Notes: generated from the letters alone by a model not told the origin. A stretch of DNA of 64,000 nt from Fredinandcohnia aciditolerans (GCA_003640645.1 QGHH01000001.1:366186-430185); one strand, 5' to 3'; counted from the first letter of the stretch, positions 26,137-34,824 are shown. Numbers and translations are program-made.

Positions 26137-26517
26137 ATGACACGGAGATTTTATGAAAATGCTCGTTTTCCAGACTTTACAGAACGACTAAACGATACTG
26201 CAAAAAATCTTGCTATACAAAATAATTTTAACGAGGAATCTTGTGGGGTGACTGTGGTAGCTGAAAAAAGTCCCAATACTACTTTTATTGGTACGAATCC
26301 AATAATACAAATTGAAAGTGAACATGTTACTTTAGAAACCCAAGTTACCTCTAGGGTTGTTTTATTTATACCAGGATTTCATATAGATGATCACATTACA
26401 ATTGTACTAAACGGAAACGAAGAAGACATTGAAAAAATAATGGTCTATGCTCTACTTGAGGATCCTTCTGGTGAAAATTTTCTTTCTACAGAAATAATAT
26501 CTGAAAAAGAAAGTTAA
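26137..26517 (+). CDS. Uncharacterised protein in the spore-surface region
   Basis: 126 residues, soluble, with a mixed alpha/beta look: a basic N-terminus (MTRRFYENARFPDFTERLND) then a likely beta-rich core (VTLETQVTSRVVLFIPGFHI, ITIVLNGN). AGGAGG lies 7 nt from ATG 26137, while a GTG 6 nt earlier would be too close. No known motif. A spore role is only suggested by location. Confidence 0.65.
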   Translation: MTRRFYENARFPDFTERLNDTAKNLAIQNNFNEESCGVTVVAEKSPNTTFIGTNPIIQIESEHVTLETQVTSRVVLFIPGFHIDDHITIVLNGNEEDIEKIMVYALLEDPSGENFLSTEIISEKES

Positions 26518-26530
26518 GGACAACCTAACA

Positions 26531-26570
26531 AAAAAAGTAGCAGATTCCTTCTATGGAATCTGCTATACTT
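26531..26570. terminator. Terminator shared by convergent genes
   Basis: AGCAGATTCC and GGAATCTGCT form the stem. On the minus strand it is followed by six Ts, serving the small gene at 26572. Confidence 0.8.
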
Positions 26571-26571
26571 G

Positions 26572-26691
26572 TTATTTTGATTGTCTATTTTTCCCACATC
26601 CACATCCACCAGTGCTTTTTTTCTTTTTAGGTTGAGTTTTAGAAGATGTAATAATTCTTACTCCAGAGGGATTTTGCGTTCTTCTGTTCAT
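26572..26691 (-). CDS. Tiny Lys-rich protein ending in a GGCGCG cysteine motif
   Basis: A 39-residue frame: MNRRTQNPSGVRIITSSKTQ, then PKKKKSTGGCGCGKNRQSK and a stop. GGGAGG lies at good distance before the ATG and a terminator follows directly, so it looks like a real gene. The Gly-Cys-Gly-Cys-Gly element could cross-link or bind metal in the coat. The family is not known to me. Confidence 0.6.
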   Translation of the reverse strand: MNRRTQNPSGVRIITSSKTQPKKKKSTGGCGCGKNRQSK

Positions 26692-26815
26692 ATCTTGATT
26701 TCCTCCCTTAGTACATGTTTCTAACAAGTTATGAAGTTATAAATTAAATTGACACTACCTCTGGCTAATTTTTTAATTTATTGTTGTCATCCTTTTATAA
26801 TTGTAGAAGGTTTTT

Positions 26816-27214
26816 CTATTTCTTTTTATCTTGGTCCCATTTATTATTAAGCGTTCTGTTATGGTGTTTAATCGCTTTTTGATTTTCTAAGTTATTTACA
26901 AACCACGAATTCAGGGATTGCTTTTTTCCATCCTGGCTAAAATGTATCTCCTGATTTTTTACTCCACCATTACTTTTTAGGATCATATTTTCTGTTTTTA
27001 ACTCTTCAACTTGTTGTATTAATTCATTAATTTTTTGTTTTAATTCTGCTACCTGATCCTCCAGTATATGATTGTTATTACTTTGAGTGTTTTGGTTTAA
27101 CTGAGCACTTTTTTCGTATTTCTTCAATCGTTCCTTATATTTAGATACCTCAGATTGGTAATGAATGAGTTTTTGTTTTAACATGATATTCTCATCAGAT
27201 ATACTTTTCTTCAA
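26816..27214 (-). CDS. Coiled-coil protein, paralogous head to the 28538 gene product
   Basis: 132 residues, starting at TTG 27214 with AAGGAG 9 nt upstream. The N-terminal half is a long helix with heptads (MLKQKLIHYQSEVSKYKERL, VAELKQKINELIQQVEELK). Its KLIHYQSEV...LKK block matches KIIHYRSEV...LKK in the product of 28538-29383, showing common origin. The C-terminus is Asn/Lys-rich and disordered. It is divergent from the gene at 27434. A structural coat role is guessed from context. Confidence 0.68.
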   Translation of the reverse strand: MKKSISDENIMLKQKLIHYQSEVSKYKERLKKYEKSAQLNQNTQSNNNHILEDQVAELKQKINELIQQVEELKTENMILKSNGGVKNQEIHFSQDGKKQSLNSWFVNNLENQKAIKHHNRTLNNKWDQDKKK

Positions 27215-27328
27215 AGTACCCCACTCCTTTCCTCATATGATAAATATCTATAATATATGTAATTCAAAATGCTAGGTATTTATACCACTAAGTTAAGATT
27301 TTCAGAGAAAATTCCGCTTTTGTCACAG

Positions 27329-27356
27329 AACATTTGACTATTAGATTCATACTATA
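27329..27356 (+). promoter_or_regulatory. SigK-type promoter of the Gly-rich coat-like gene
   Basis: AACA at 27329-27332 and CATACTATA at 27348-27356 (perfect CATAnnnTA) with 15 nt between, upstream of the GTG start at 27434. Confidence 0.62.
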
Positions 27357-27433
27357 CAGTAGCCCCGATACCCAAAGGGAATATTATTTAGAACCAGCTC
27401 AAGGGTAAATATTTTTAAATAGGAGGAAAAAAG

Positions 27434-28240
27434 GTGAGTAGATTTAACCATAAAGAAACAGAAAAAGTTTGTATTAAAACACGTAAAGTTTATGACTGGA
27501 TTACTCGTCAAGTAGAGGTTCCAATCATCAATATGGCTGACGATAAGCTTGATGCAAAGTTTAAGTGTAACAGCAGCCACGGCGGCGGTGGTGGAGGCAG
27601 CCACGGCGGCGGTGGTGGAGGCAGCCACGGCGGCGGCGGCGGTGGCGGTGGTAAATCCGGTGGTGGTACTAATGATATTCAAAAACTTTGCCAAATTCTT
27701 GAAAATGCAGGAGATGATTTTACAGTAAATTGTTTCCTAAGTGATGAAGATGGACGTAGAATAGATCCTCGTATGGAAAGCGATGATTTTACTTGTAAGG
27801 AAATCTTACCTGCAAATGGTCGTACTCCGGTAACTGTTACATTACCAAATGGCGATACAGTAACACTTCAAAGAGTAAAAGCATTAGTTAAAGGTTTTGT
27901 AGCTGTTCAAATCGTTAACGACTATGGCGAAGTCATTTGCTCTTCTAAAGGGATTCCATTTGCAACTGTACAAAATTTCTTATTATGTGCTCCTGATGGA
28001 ACTGATTTAGAATGTCATGTATCATTCTTTGAATGTGATGCTAACCTAATCTGTGCCCAAGATTTCCAACAATTAGATGTATCTCTTACTCTATGCCTTG
28101 AAATACAAGTTGAAGCAGATGTAAAACTTGAAATTGAAGCAGCTTTCTGCCATCCTCGCGATGAAATTTTGGAACCAGCACAACTTTGCCCAACAGACAT
28201 TTTCCCGCCACAATGTCCTGAAATTTTTCCAGCATATTAG
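27434..28240 (+). CDS. Spore-surface-type protein with CIK-YDW head and poly-Gly linker
   Basis: 268 residues, GTG start with AGGAGG upstream. Residues 1-45 hold EKVCIKTRKVYDWITRQVEV; residues 48-78 are a linker of three GGGGGG-SH units; the rest is beta-rich and Cys-containing (VNCFLSDEDGRRI, PVTVTLPNGDTVTLQRVKAL, LLCAPDGTDLECHVSFFECD). The head and the last part match the product of 29456-30340. From memory the CIK..KVYDW head recurs in Bacillaceae spore proteins, but I cannot name a family. The promoter looks SigK-dependent and a terminator follows. Confidence 0.75.
   Translation: MSRFNHKETEKVCIKTRKVYDWITRQVEVPIINMADDKLDAKFKCNSSHGGGGGGSHGGGGGGSHGGGGGGGGKSGGGTNDIQKLCQILENAGDDFTVNCFLSDEDGRRIDPRMESDDFTCKEILPANGRTPVTVTLPNGDTVTLQRVKALVKGFVAVQIVNDYGEVICSSKGIPFATVQNFLLCAPDGTDLECHVSFFECDANLICAQDFQQLDVSLTLCLEIQVEADVKLEIEAAFCHPRDEILEPAQLCPTDIFPPQCPEIFPAY
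27575..27652 (+). repeat. 24-bp tandem repeats encoding the GGGGGG-SH linker
   Basis: Two identical 24-bp units (27575-27598 and 27599-27622; AGCCACGGCGGCGGTGGTGG...) are followed by a third, degenerate unit. The in-frame, GC-rich block may vary in copy number between strains. Confidence 0.85.
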
Positions 28241-28255
28241 AAACTTAAAAATGTA

Positions 28256-28291
28256 GGGCTGTTGAACCATCCAACAGCCTTTTCTTTTTTT
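28256..28291 (+). terminator. Terminator of the Gly-rich coat-like gene
   Basis: GGCTGTTG pairs with CAACAGCC, then a T-rich tract. Confidence 0.87.
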
Positions 28292-28387
28292 GTCTTAATT
28301 CATGAAATTAAAAATCCTTTTTAAAAAATATATGACTACTAGCCCTTCTACATTACATACATATATGATAAAGGCTATGTAAAAAGA

Positions 28388-28512
28388 TGTTCAAAAAGTC
28401 ATCTACTAATGCAATGATGAAACTTCAAATCTAATGTCACTCCGCCTTTTAGGGTCTCATGTGTTTAAAATATATATTTTTTTACTAATAATATTTGTCG
28501 GCTTTTTGAACA
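28388..28512. repeat. MITE-like element with perfect 11-bp terminal inverted repeats
   Basis: TGTTCAAAAAG (28388-28398) is inverted exactly as CTTTTTGAACA (28502-28512), 125 bp apart outer to outer. The inside is AT-rich and non-coding. It stands directly upstream of the gene at 28538, so its right end borders that gene's leader. Confidence 0.5.
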
Positions 28513-28537
28513 CATACTGTAAAGGAGGAAAAATCTC

Positions 28538-29383
28538 TTGAGTAGAGGTAAATTTGATGATGACTTCCAAAATAAAGATTCAAAGTTGCAACTCCAACAA
28601 AAAATAATCCATTACCGTTCAGAAGTCATTACATTTCAAAATAAATTAAAAAAGACTGTGCAAGAACTGGAAAAGGAAAAAATACGAAATCAGTACCTGC
28701 AAGAGAAATTATTTGAGGCTCAAAACAGTAACCTTGAGTCTTATGAGAAAGAAATTTCTTCACTCCAAATGAAACTTTTAGCTAGTGAAGTTGCACTAGA
28801 AGAGGAAAAAAAACGTGTTAAATTGATTCAAGAAAAACTCATACAATCAACTCAGATCGAAAAACAAGTGATAGAAGCAAAACCAGAACCACTACTAGGA
28901 TTACAATCATATTTTAACTATTCTTTTTTATACACACCTGAAGAAGAAAGAATAGAAGAGGAAACCGGTTATCATGATATTTCAATTATTGGTGACTGCC
29001 TAATTGAAAATTACGGGACAGCTGACCTTCATCAGCCAATTATTTGTATTCGTATTACCCCACACACTGCTGGACATGTAAGTGGAAAAATTGCAACAAA
29101 TCGATTAGGTTTAAATGATGAAGCAGATGATAATTCACGACAAGAAGAATGGCATTTTGTACATGATGATTGGAAAGAAAGAATCAAAAAAAATGGGGAG
29201 TATTGGATTAAACCCCAAAAAACATCTATTATTCAACCAAAGAGTAAGCTCACTTTCTCCAATTTTGAATTAACTCTTAGAAGTCCACTGGAACATAAGT
29301 CTATCATTTTAGAGGCATTTGCTTATTGCAAGGAGTTTCCAAATGGTATTCCATCACTTAATAAAATTATCATAAACCTGTAG
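28538..29383 (+). CDS. Coiled-coil head plus beta-domain protein, probable spore-surface component
   Basis: 281 residues, TTG start with AAAGGAGG upstream. Residues about 15-110 form a long coiled coil (LQQKIIHYRSEVITFQNKLK, LEEEKKRVKLIQEKL) with the same opening motif as the product of 26816-27214. Residues 120-281 look like a beta-sandwich (GDCLIENYGTADLHQPIICI, SGKIATNRLG, EWHFVHDDWKERI, FELTLRSPLEHKSIILEAFA). No enzyme motif is seen. The location among coat genes suggests a structural role. Confidence 0.7.
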   Translation: MSRGKFDDDFQNKDSKLQLQQKIIHYRSEVITFQNKLKKTVQELEKEKIRNQYLQEKLFEAQNSNLESYEKEISSLQMKLLASEVALEEEKKRVKLIQEKLIQSTQIEKQVIEAKPEPLLGLQSYFNYSFLYTPEEERIEEETGYHDISIIGDCLIENYGTADLHQPIICIRITPHTAGHVSGKIATNRLGLNDEADDNSRQEEWHFVHDDWKERIKKNGEYWIKPQKTSIIQPKSKLTFSNFELTLRSPLEHKSIILEAFAYCKEFPNGIPSLNKIIINL

Positions 29384-29434
29384 TTTTTCTTCCATAATCA
29401 ATGGAGAATTTCTTTGTTGATTATGGAAGTTTTA
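29383..29434. terminator. Terminator between convergent genes 28538 and 29456
   Basis: CTTCCATAATCA and TGATTATGGAAG form a 12-bp stem. It carries As on one side and Ts on the other. Confidence 0.75.
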
Positions 29435-29455
29435 ACACAACCTTTATGAATCTAG

Positions 29456-30340
29456 TCAAACAATTCTTGGTTTACTAAAATGACCTTCTACTTCTACAAT
29501 GACCTCTTCAACAGACATTATTTTTTGATATAGGGAGATTTTGAGCTTAATTTCAAAGGAAATACCACTGTCTCCTATATTAATTTCATCTACTTGACAA
29601 TCAGCCTCTAAAACTTCGCAATCCACTTCCGTATGTTTTGGTGCTTTAAGCAACACTTTATCCTCAGCTTTAAACTTAATCGGCTCTGTTGTGAAAATAC
29701 AATCTCTATTGTAAAAAAAATGCAAAATAACAAATCCTTCCTTCATCACTTTAACCTTCTGTAACTCAACGGTATTCCAATCAGGTAGGGTTAAAGTTAA
29801 TGAGTCTCTTCCGTACATTTGTGGAACTTCTGTACACGTAATCGGCGGTAATTTATGTGAATGGTGTAGTATCCCCTCTTGGTTAGAAAGAAAGCAATTC
29901 ACATCCGAACTATAGAGCCAACTTAGAAACAAATTTGGATTAAACTCTATCTCAAATAACCCCATAAATTCCCCTTCATCACCATCACAGCTTATTTCTA
30001 TAGTCTTTAAATGCTCAACCTCAAATGTATGACATTCCCCTTCATTCAGTGAGTTTTGAACTTTTCCATTTATCCCTATTATCATCTCCCCTTCACAGCC
30101 ACTTTCAAATACGATTGTCACAGTAGCAGGGAGTCCCTTTGTAAATTGATGATCTGCGCTCCATACAATCTTCGGGACTTTCCCAGAAGGAACAATAAAT
30201 TCATCAACAATTGTACTAAAATCAACATTTTCTAAAATATCTGCTATCCATTCAGTTCGAGTAAGTTGGTACGTCCAGTCAGTAAACTTTGTTACTTTAA
30301 TACAATGTGTTTCAATTTTATTAAGTTCATTGAGAGTCAA
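29456..30340 (-). CDS. Spore-surface-type protein, paralogue of the 27434 gene product
   Basis: 294 residues. Start TTG at 30340 is chosen because GGGGGTG lies 8 nt upstream, and because it puts the Cys of ETHCIKVTKFTDWTYQ at residue 13, exactly as in the paralogue; a GTG 81 nt earlier lacks an RBS. The C-terminal VNCFLSNQEG, SLTLTLPDWNTVELQKVKVM and VLLKAPKHTEVDCEVLEADC match the paralogue. Instead of the poly-Gly linker there is a middle domain of about 130 residues (GLPATVTIVFESGCEGEMII, TIEISCDGDEGEF). Function unknown. Confidence 0.7.
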   Translation of the reverse strand: MTLNELNKIETHCIKVTKFTDWTYQLTRTEWIADILENVDFSTIVDEFIVPSGKVPKIVWSADHQFTKGLPATVTIVFESGCEGEMIIGINGKVQNSLNEGECHTFEVEHLKTIEISCDGDEGEFMGLFEIEFNPNLFLSWLYSSDVNCFLSNQEGILHHSHKLPPITCTEVPQMYGRDSLTLTLPDWNTVELQKVKVMKEGFVILHFFYNRDCIFTTEPIKFKAEDKVLLKAPKHTEVDCEVLEADCQVDEINIGDSGISFEIKLKISLYQKIMSVEEVIVEVEGHFSKPRIV

Positions 30341-30488
30341 TATCCATACACCCCCATTGCTACACATATAGTATGTGACAATAGCGGAATTGTTCCGGAT
30401 TGTAAGTGTATAGACAAACACCCTTTTAAGGGACCTACATATACTGATAAGGAATGTAAAATCACGACAAAGCAGGAGTTTTCAACAT

Positions 30489-30515
30489 AAAAAAACCTTC
30501 GATACGAAGGTTTTC
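30489..30515 (-). terminator. Terminator of the CotB-like gene
   Basis: AAAACCTTC and GAAGGTTTT with a short loop, followed by Ts on the minus strand. Confidence 0.85.
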
Positions 30516-30522
30516 TAATCGA

Positions 30523-31203
30523 TTACGAAAAGTGCAAAGTTTTTATATGACGAGTATTGCTAAAAACCGTTTCCTCCCGTGCAGTAACCAATTCAATAAT
30601 ATTATCTTTCACGTTTTTTAGTTGACCAATTTTATCGTTATCTTCACCTAAATCAAATACGACCATTTGTCCTTGTAGTTTCTTTACTTGTTCTTCAAAC
30701 GTTCTCGCCAACGTAATGGTTGATGGATTAACCGGAAACTTCTGCTTATCAAGTCCATATGGTGTTTGATGTTGATTATACGGAATTAACCATTTTAAGT
30801 GCTGGAATGGAATAAACATTGTTTTAAAGACTGGTGAATAAAAAACAATATAATCATTCATTAAGTTTGTCACATACCCATGGATTGAATTTTTCGAGGT
30901 AACGCAAAGTTCTACGAATAGACCCTTTGCATTATTCACGATTTTTCGTAAGGAGATCTCATCAGTATAAGTGTTTATTGGTGTATTTCCAGGATTCGTA
31001 ATTTGTTCAGTCTCATCCACCCTCGGAATTTTCACTTTTTGTATATGAAAAATAGGCATATAGTAAAAGTCTCCTTCTTTTGTATATAAGACGATTATGT
31101 CAGACCCTATCTCAATGAGGATTCCGATTTTTTGTTTATGACCAGAAATTTCAACAACAACTTGTTCTCCTATATAATGGCTTAGATGCTTCAATAAACT
31201 CAC
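30523..31203 (-). CDS. CotB-related spore coat protein, shorter paralogue
   Basis: 226 residues built of about three units of the same kind as CotB: a GE/GxxV entry, a G-x-L/I turn, a IVLY or YIVFYS strand and an F/Y-x-HIxxV/L exit (GDFYYMPIFHIQKVKIP; FKTMFIPFQHLKWLIP; EETVFSNTRHIKTLHFS). It lacks the low-complexity tail of CotB. It lies immediately downstream of cotB on the same strand, separated by a hairpin at 31284-31342. Paired cotB genes are known in other Bacillus species, from memory. An outer-coat location is inferred. Confidence 0.72.
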   Translation of the reverse strand: MSLLKHLSHYIGEQVVVEISGHKQKIGILIEIGSDIIVLYTKEGDFYYMPIFHIQKVKIPRVDETEQITNPGNTPINTYTDEISLRKIVNNAKGLFVELCVTSKNSIHGYVTNLMNDYIVFYSPVFKTMFIPFQHLKWLIPYNQHQTPYGLDKQKFPVNPSTITLARTFEEQVKKLQGQMVVFDLGEDNDKIGQLKNVKDNIIELVTAREETVFSNTRHIKTLHFS

Positions 31204-31283
31204 CTCAATTCTTAGATATTACTTTTTGTACAGAACCTGTACACTTTTATAGACATAAATACTTTTAACCCTTACTTAGATAA

Positions 31284-31342
31284 GAAAAAGTATCGGTATC
31301 TTTCGCATGAGACACCTCTTAACGGAAGAAGAAACCGATACT
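31284..31342 (-). terminator. Terminator of cotB
   Basis: GTATCGGT and ACCGATAC close a long hairpin that is followed by a run of Ts on the minus strand. Confidence 0.65.
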
Positions 31343-31385
31343 CTTGTTAACTATAACTTAATTAACCATTTACATAGTGAGGATG

Positions 31386-32306
31386 TTACAGTCTGGACTT
31401 TGTAGAACCGCTGTACATTTTAATACTAAATGATTTTTTGCTGTTATTTTTGTTTTGATTCTTCTGGTTGTTAGAATCATTATTTTGATTTTCATTTTGA
31501 TTTTGGTTTTGGTTTTGATTGTTTTCATTAGATTCTTGTTGATTTTGATTATTTTCTGCATTTTGATTATTTTCTTGTTTTAACACATAACTAATGTTTC
31601 GAATATGGAATGTTGCAATACGACAAACTTCTTTCTCACAAATTAGAACTAAATGTCCGTCGGAGCTATCTGCAAGAACACCTTGCATGCTTTCTGGGCC
31701 ACCGCGATTAATTGTAACCCACTTATATCTCATATTTTTTAATAACTCAGTAAAATTATCTGCTTCAACATATTCTGGTTTTACAAAAGTCACCATAGAC
31801 ATCGTGTTCCCATTTTGTGCTTGTGCTTGGTTATTATTATTTCCTGATCCATTTTTATTGTCACTAACTGCATAACTCAAACTCTTCACATGTTCTAACT
31901 GATAATAAACAACCCCGTCTTTCTCAGTGTAAAGAACTAAATAATCACCCTTCACATCAAGCAATCTACCATTTCTTGCCTCTGGTCCGCCTCGGTCGAT
32001 ACGAACCATTTGGTCTTTCATTGCTGTTAATACATCTGAAAAAGTATTGGTTTCCTCAATCATAGACATCGTCGTCATTACAGATTCATTATTGCTTGTA
32101 TTCATGCTTGTTGTTGAATCTTCAATTACACTCTTAATATGACTAGTCTGATAAATGACGACCCCCTCTTCATTTGTACTTAACACTAAATAATCAGATT
32201 TAACTGAAATTAACTGACCTTTTCTGGATTCAGGTCCACCTTTAAACACTTTGACTGCTTTACCTTGTAATGATTCAAGGTAGTTTAGATTAATATTTTC
32301 ATTCAT
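31386..32306 (-). CDS. cotB: Outer spore coat protein CotB
   Basis: 306 residues with three repeats of the CotB core: KVFKGGPESRKGQLISVKSD, RIDRGGPEARNGRLLDVKGD and INRGGPESMQGVLADSSDGH, each followed by a Y/F-x-x-xHIK/HVK exit. This agrees closely with the B. subtilis CotB I remember. The tail (from about residue 245) is Asn/Gln-rich (NNQNQQESNENNQNQNQNQN) rather than Ser/Lys-rich. ATG at 32306 has AAGGAGG 9 nt upstream. About 50 bp further upstream a near-SigK box (CATATAGATA) is seen. Confidence 0.92.
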   Translation of the reverse strand: MNENINLNYLESLQGKAVKVFKGGPESRKGQLISVKSDYLVLSTNEEGVVIYQTSHIKSVIEDSTTSMNTSNNESVMTTMSMIEETNTFSDVLTAMKDQMVRIDRGGPEARNGRLLDVKGDYLVLYTEKDGVVYYQLEHVKSLSYAVSDNKNGSGNNNNQAQAQNGNTMSMVTFVKPEYVEADNFTELLKNMRYKWVTINRGGPESMQGVLADSSDGHLVLICEKEVCRIATFHIRNISYVLKQENNQNAENNQNQQESNENNQNQNQNQNENQNNDSNNQKNQNKNNSKKSFSIKMYSGSTKSRL

Positions 32307-32573
32307 CAACTTTTGCCTCCTTATCAAATATCATTGTGGGGTGTTTATAATGTATCTATATGCGTAGACAACGTTTTGGTCCTAATCTCTTGCCTATTTC
32401 TATAAAAATAAGCATTTGTCCATCAGAGAAAAACCTAGATTCGGATTCAATTAATAAAAATGTCCCAAATATGTAATAGATTCCATTGAAAAACCATTAA
32501 AAACAGGGTTTCATTGTTAGATATTTAACCCTTAAGGAACATCACCCATAAGTGGTTTATTAAGAAATCTACT
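32307..32573. other. Intergenic DNA upstream of cotB
   Basis: No open frame with an RBS. It contains the cotB leader with a near-SigK -10 around 32357-32366 on the minus strand. Confidence 0.5.
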
Positions 32574-32614
32574 TAAAAAAACCTGCACCTAGACAGGAAT
32601 CTAGTGCAGGTTTA
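32574..32614 (-). terminator. Terminator of yjcA
   Basis: AAACCTGCAC and GTGCAGGTTT pair, extended by TAGA/TCTA, then Ts on the minus strand. Confidence 0.87.
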
Positions 32615-32625
32615 CTCACCATTAA

Positions 32626-32979
32626 TTATCTATTTATTATTTTATCAATTGTGGCTTCAATTATTGCTGCAAATCCAGCAATGGCCAGAATCAAGATGAA
32701 CGATTCAACCCATCTGAGATTAAAATAATAGGCCCCATATAGTAATAGGGAACTCCAAATCCCGGTACACCAGTAACAGCTTAATAACTCGCCAATCCAC
32801 CTACGTAAACCTTTTCCCTTGATATGAAGGTAGGATTCAACCGTTCCATCCGGAAATTCTTCATCAATGATCTCATGAAATGGACGACGGATAAAAAAAG
32901 TAATTTTATCATAGATTAATAATCGTGTTAATCTAAACGATGCTAAGCTAATTATGACAAATTCAAACCAAGTAATCAT
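32626..32979 (-). CDS. yjcA: DUF1360 sporulation membrane protein YjcA
   Basis: 117 residues with two or three hydrophobic segments. ASFRLTRLLIYDKITFFIRRPF and LLSCYWCTGIWSSLLLYGAY are the DUF1360 signature, including the CxWCxGxW motif. In B. subtilis yjcA lies beside the cotVWXYZ genes, as here. ATG 32979 has AGGAGG 9 nt upstream; an earlier frame start lacks an RBS. The function of the family is unknown. Confidence 0.88.
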   Translation of the reverse strand: MITWFEFVIISLASFRLTRLLIYDKITFFIRRPFHEIIDEEFPDGTVESYLHIKGKGLRRWIGELLSCYWCTGIWSSLLLYGAYYFNLRWVESFILILAIAGFAAIIEATIDKIINR

Positions 32980-33158
32980 GTATTTGGACCTCCTCCCCGT
33001 TTTACAATCCGAAAAAGGATAGATAAACATATAACCATTTTATGCATAGGATATAGGAAGGAACATTGACATTGAAAAAATGGGCAATGGTAAAGTTGTG
33101 AAAGCATCTATAATACAGGAAGACGTCTAAATCATTGATTTAGACGCTATACTAAATG

Positions 33159-34517
33159 TTACAGGAACACCAATTTTATCCAAGCATTTAGAATAACTAG
33201 GGTCACTATTGTTGTTATTGGAATTACGATTATCGTTATCTTTAAATAATCCTTCCAAGTCACTTTTATCCTATTTTGGCGTAAGATGTGCATCCATATT
33301 AATGAAGCCAGGGTACCTATTGGTAGTAATAATGCACCGATATCACTGCCAATAATATTCGCTAAATAAATGGTTTGAAGTGTTAGCGTATCGAGCTCCA
33401 TTTCTGTCAATGCAATGGTACCAATCATTAATGCAGGATGGTTATTAAAGATATTAGACAAAATGGAAACTAACCCTCCCATTACAAGGCTGGCTTGAAA
33501 AAGCCCCCCACCTACTATTGGTTTAAAAGCGGAAACTAGTAATGACGTTAGACCTACATTGTGGAGTCCATAAATAATGACGTACATTGAAAAAGCAAAC
33601 ACTAAAATGTGCCATGGCGTCTTTTTAACTAAATCAATTGGATTTGTTCCTAAATGATACCACCTGAACATCAGTAGCACTAAGGATCCAAGAACCGCTA
33701 CAAACTCGATGGGAATAGAAAAATAGGAGGCAACAAACAAAAGACATCTGATTAGTAACACAAATAAGATTATTTTAAACATAAAATTTGTGCGTTTTTT
33801 CTTTAATTCTGGTGGTTGACTACCTATTTTTAATGGATGAAAATCCGGTGCAACAATAGATTCCTCATTTTCAGAAAGTAAAATTGGAAGCTTTTTCGGA
33901 ATCTTATTTTTCACTAATAAGAACATTATCAGTGACATGATTAGTAATCCTAACATTGCAGGTACAAACATCATTGCAGTTTGTGTATATAAAGTCATAT
34001 TTACAATCTTCAAGGCAATTAAATTTACAATGTTACTTACTCCAATTGGTGCACTCGATGCTGTTGCTATTAATGCTCCACTTAACAAATAGGGGATCTG
34101 CTGTCTAGGTTTAATACGTAGATTTTTTAGGAGGATTATTAGAATAGGTGTTGTAATTAATATACTTCCATCGTTGTTAAATAATAACGTCATTAGAAAG
34201 CATAACAATTGGATGTACCAGTAAAGACGGTATCCTGACCCTCTCGCTAGGCTAACTAAACGCGAAGCTGTCCAATGGAAAAAGCCAAAACTTTCTAAAG
34301 TTATTGCCATTACGATAGTTGAAATGATCGTGATTGACGCTCCACCTATCTTACTTATAATATCTGCTATATCCCCTCGTGTAACAATTCCCGATATCAA
34401 GATTAGAACAGCTCCAACTGATGCTGGCCATGCTTCATTTATTCCTCTAGGCCTCCAAAAAATAATAGACATTGTTAGTATAAAGACACTTACCGCGATC
34501 CATATCTGAACATTCAT
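33159..34517 (-). CDS. ArsB/NhaD-type permease, probable arsenite or anion exporter
   Basis: About 452 residues with 11-12 hydrophobic segments. LLFNNDGSILITTPILIILL with the following SAPIGVSNIVNLIAL, and LSNIFNNHPALMIGTIAL near the C-terminus with NIIGSDIGALLLPIGTLASL, are motifs of the ArsB branch of the ion-transporter superfamily. ATG 34517 has a GGGGGG RBS; the longer frame start lacks one. No arsR or arsC is adjacent, so arsenic specificity is uncertain. Confidence 0.78.
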   Translation of the reverse strand: MNVQIWIAVSVFILTMSIIFWRPRGINEAWPASVGAVLILISGIVTRGDIADIISKIGGASITIISTIVMAITLESFGFFHWTASRLVSLARGSGYRLYWYIQLLCFLMTLLFNNDGSILITTPILIILLKNLRIKPRQQIPYLLSGALIATASSAPIGVSNIVNLIALKIVNMTLYTQTAMMFVPAMLGLLIMSLIMFLLVKNKIPKKLPILLSENEESIVAPDFHPLKIGSQPPELKKKRTNFMFKIILFVLLIRCLLFVASYFSIPIEFVAVLGSLVLLMFRWYHLGTNPIDLVKKTPWHILVFAFSMYVIIYGLHNVGLTSLLVSAFKPIVGGGLFQASLVMGGLVSILSNIFNNHPALMIGTIALTEMELDTLTLQTIYLANIIGSDIGALLLPIGTLASLIWMHILRQNRIKVTWKDYLKITIIVIPITTIVTLVILNAWIKLVFL

Positions 34518-34824
34518 TTTTCCCCCCCTTTCAAATGCCTTACATTGACATTTGTCCTTACTTGTCTTATACACTATATTTATATTCTTTTTTACAAAGA
34601 TGGAGATAGATATACGTCTAATTCTATTAAAATTGTACGCTTGTCATCACGGTCAAAATGTACCACAGTGAGATATAACTATAAAAAATCTAGCAAATAT
34701 TGTACCTTAGGGTAAAATGACTAGAGTATATATAGTGAAGATATACCAGAATGATAAATAACCAATTTGTAAATAATACTTAAAACGATAGTACTCACCT
34801 ACATTTACCTAACACGAAGCACAT
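34518..34824. other. Intergenic leader of the permease gene
   Basis: No gene with a usable RBS, and no recognisable ArsR-type operator. Confidence 0.5.

Noticed and set aside
27347-27694. 115-codon minus frame rich in Ala and Thr
   Set aside because: It is the antisense shadow of the Gly-repeat linker of the 27434 gene.
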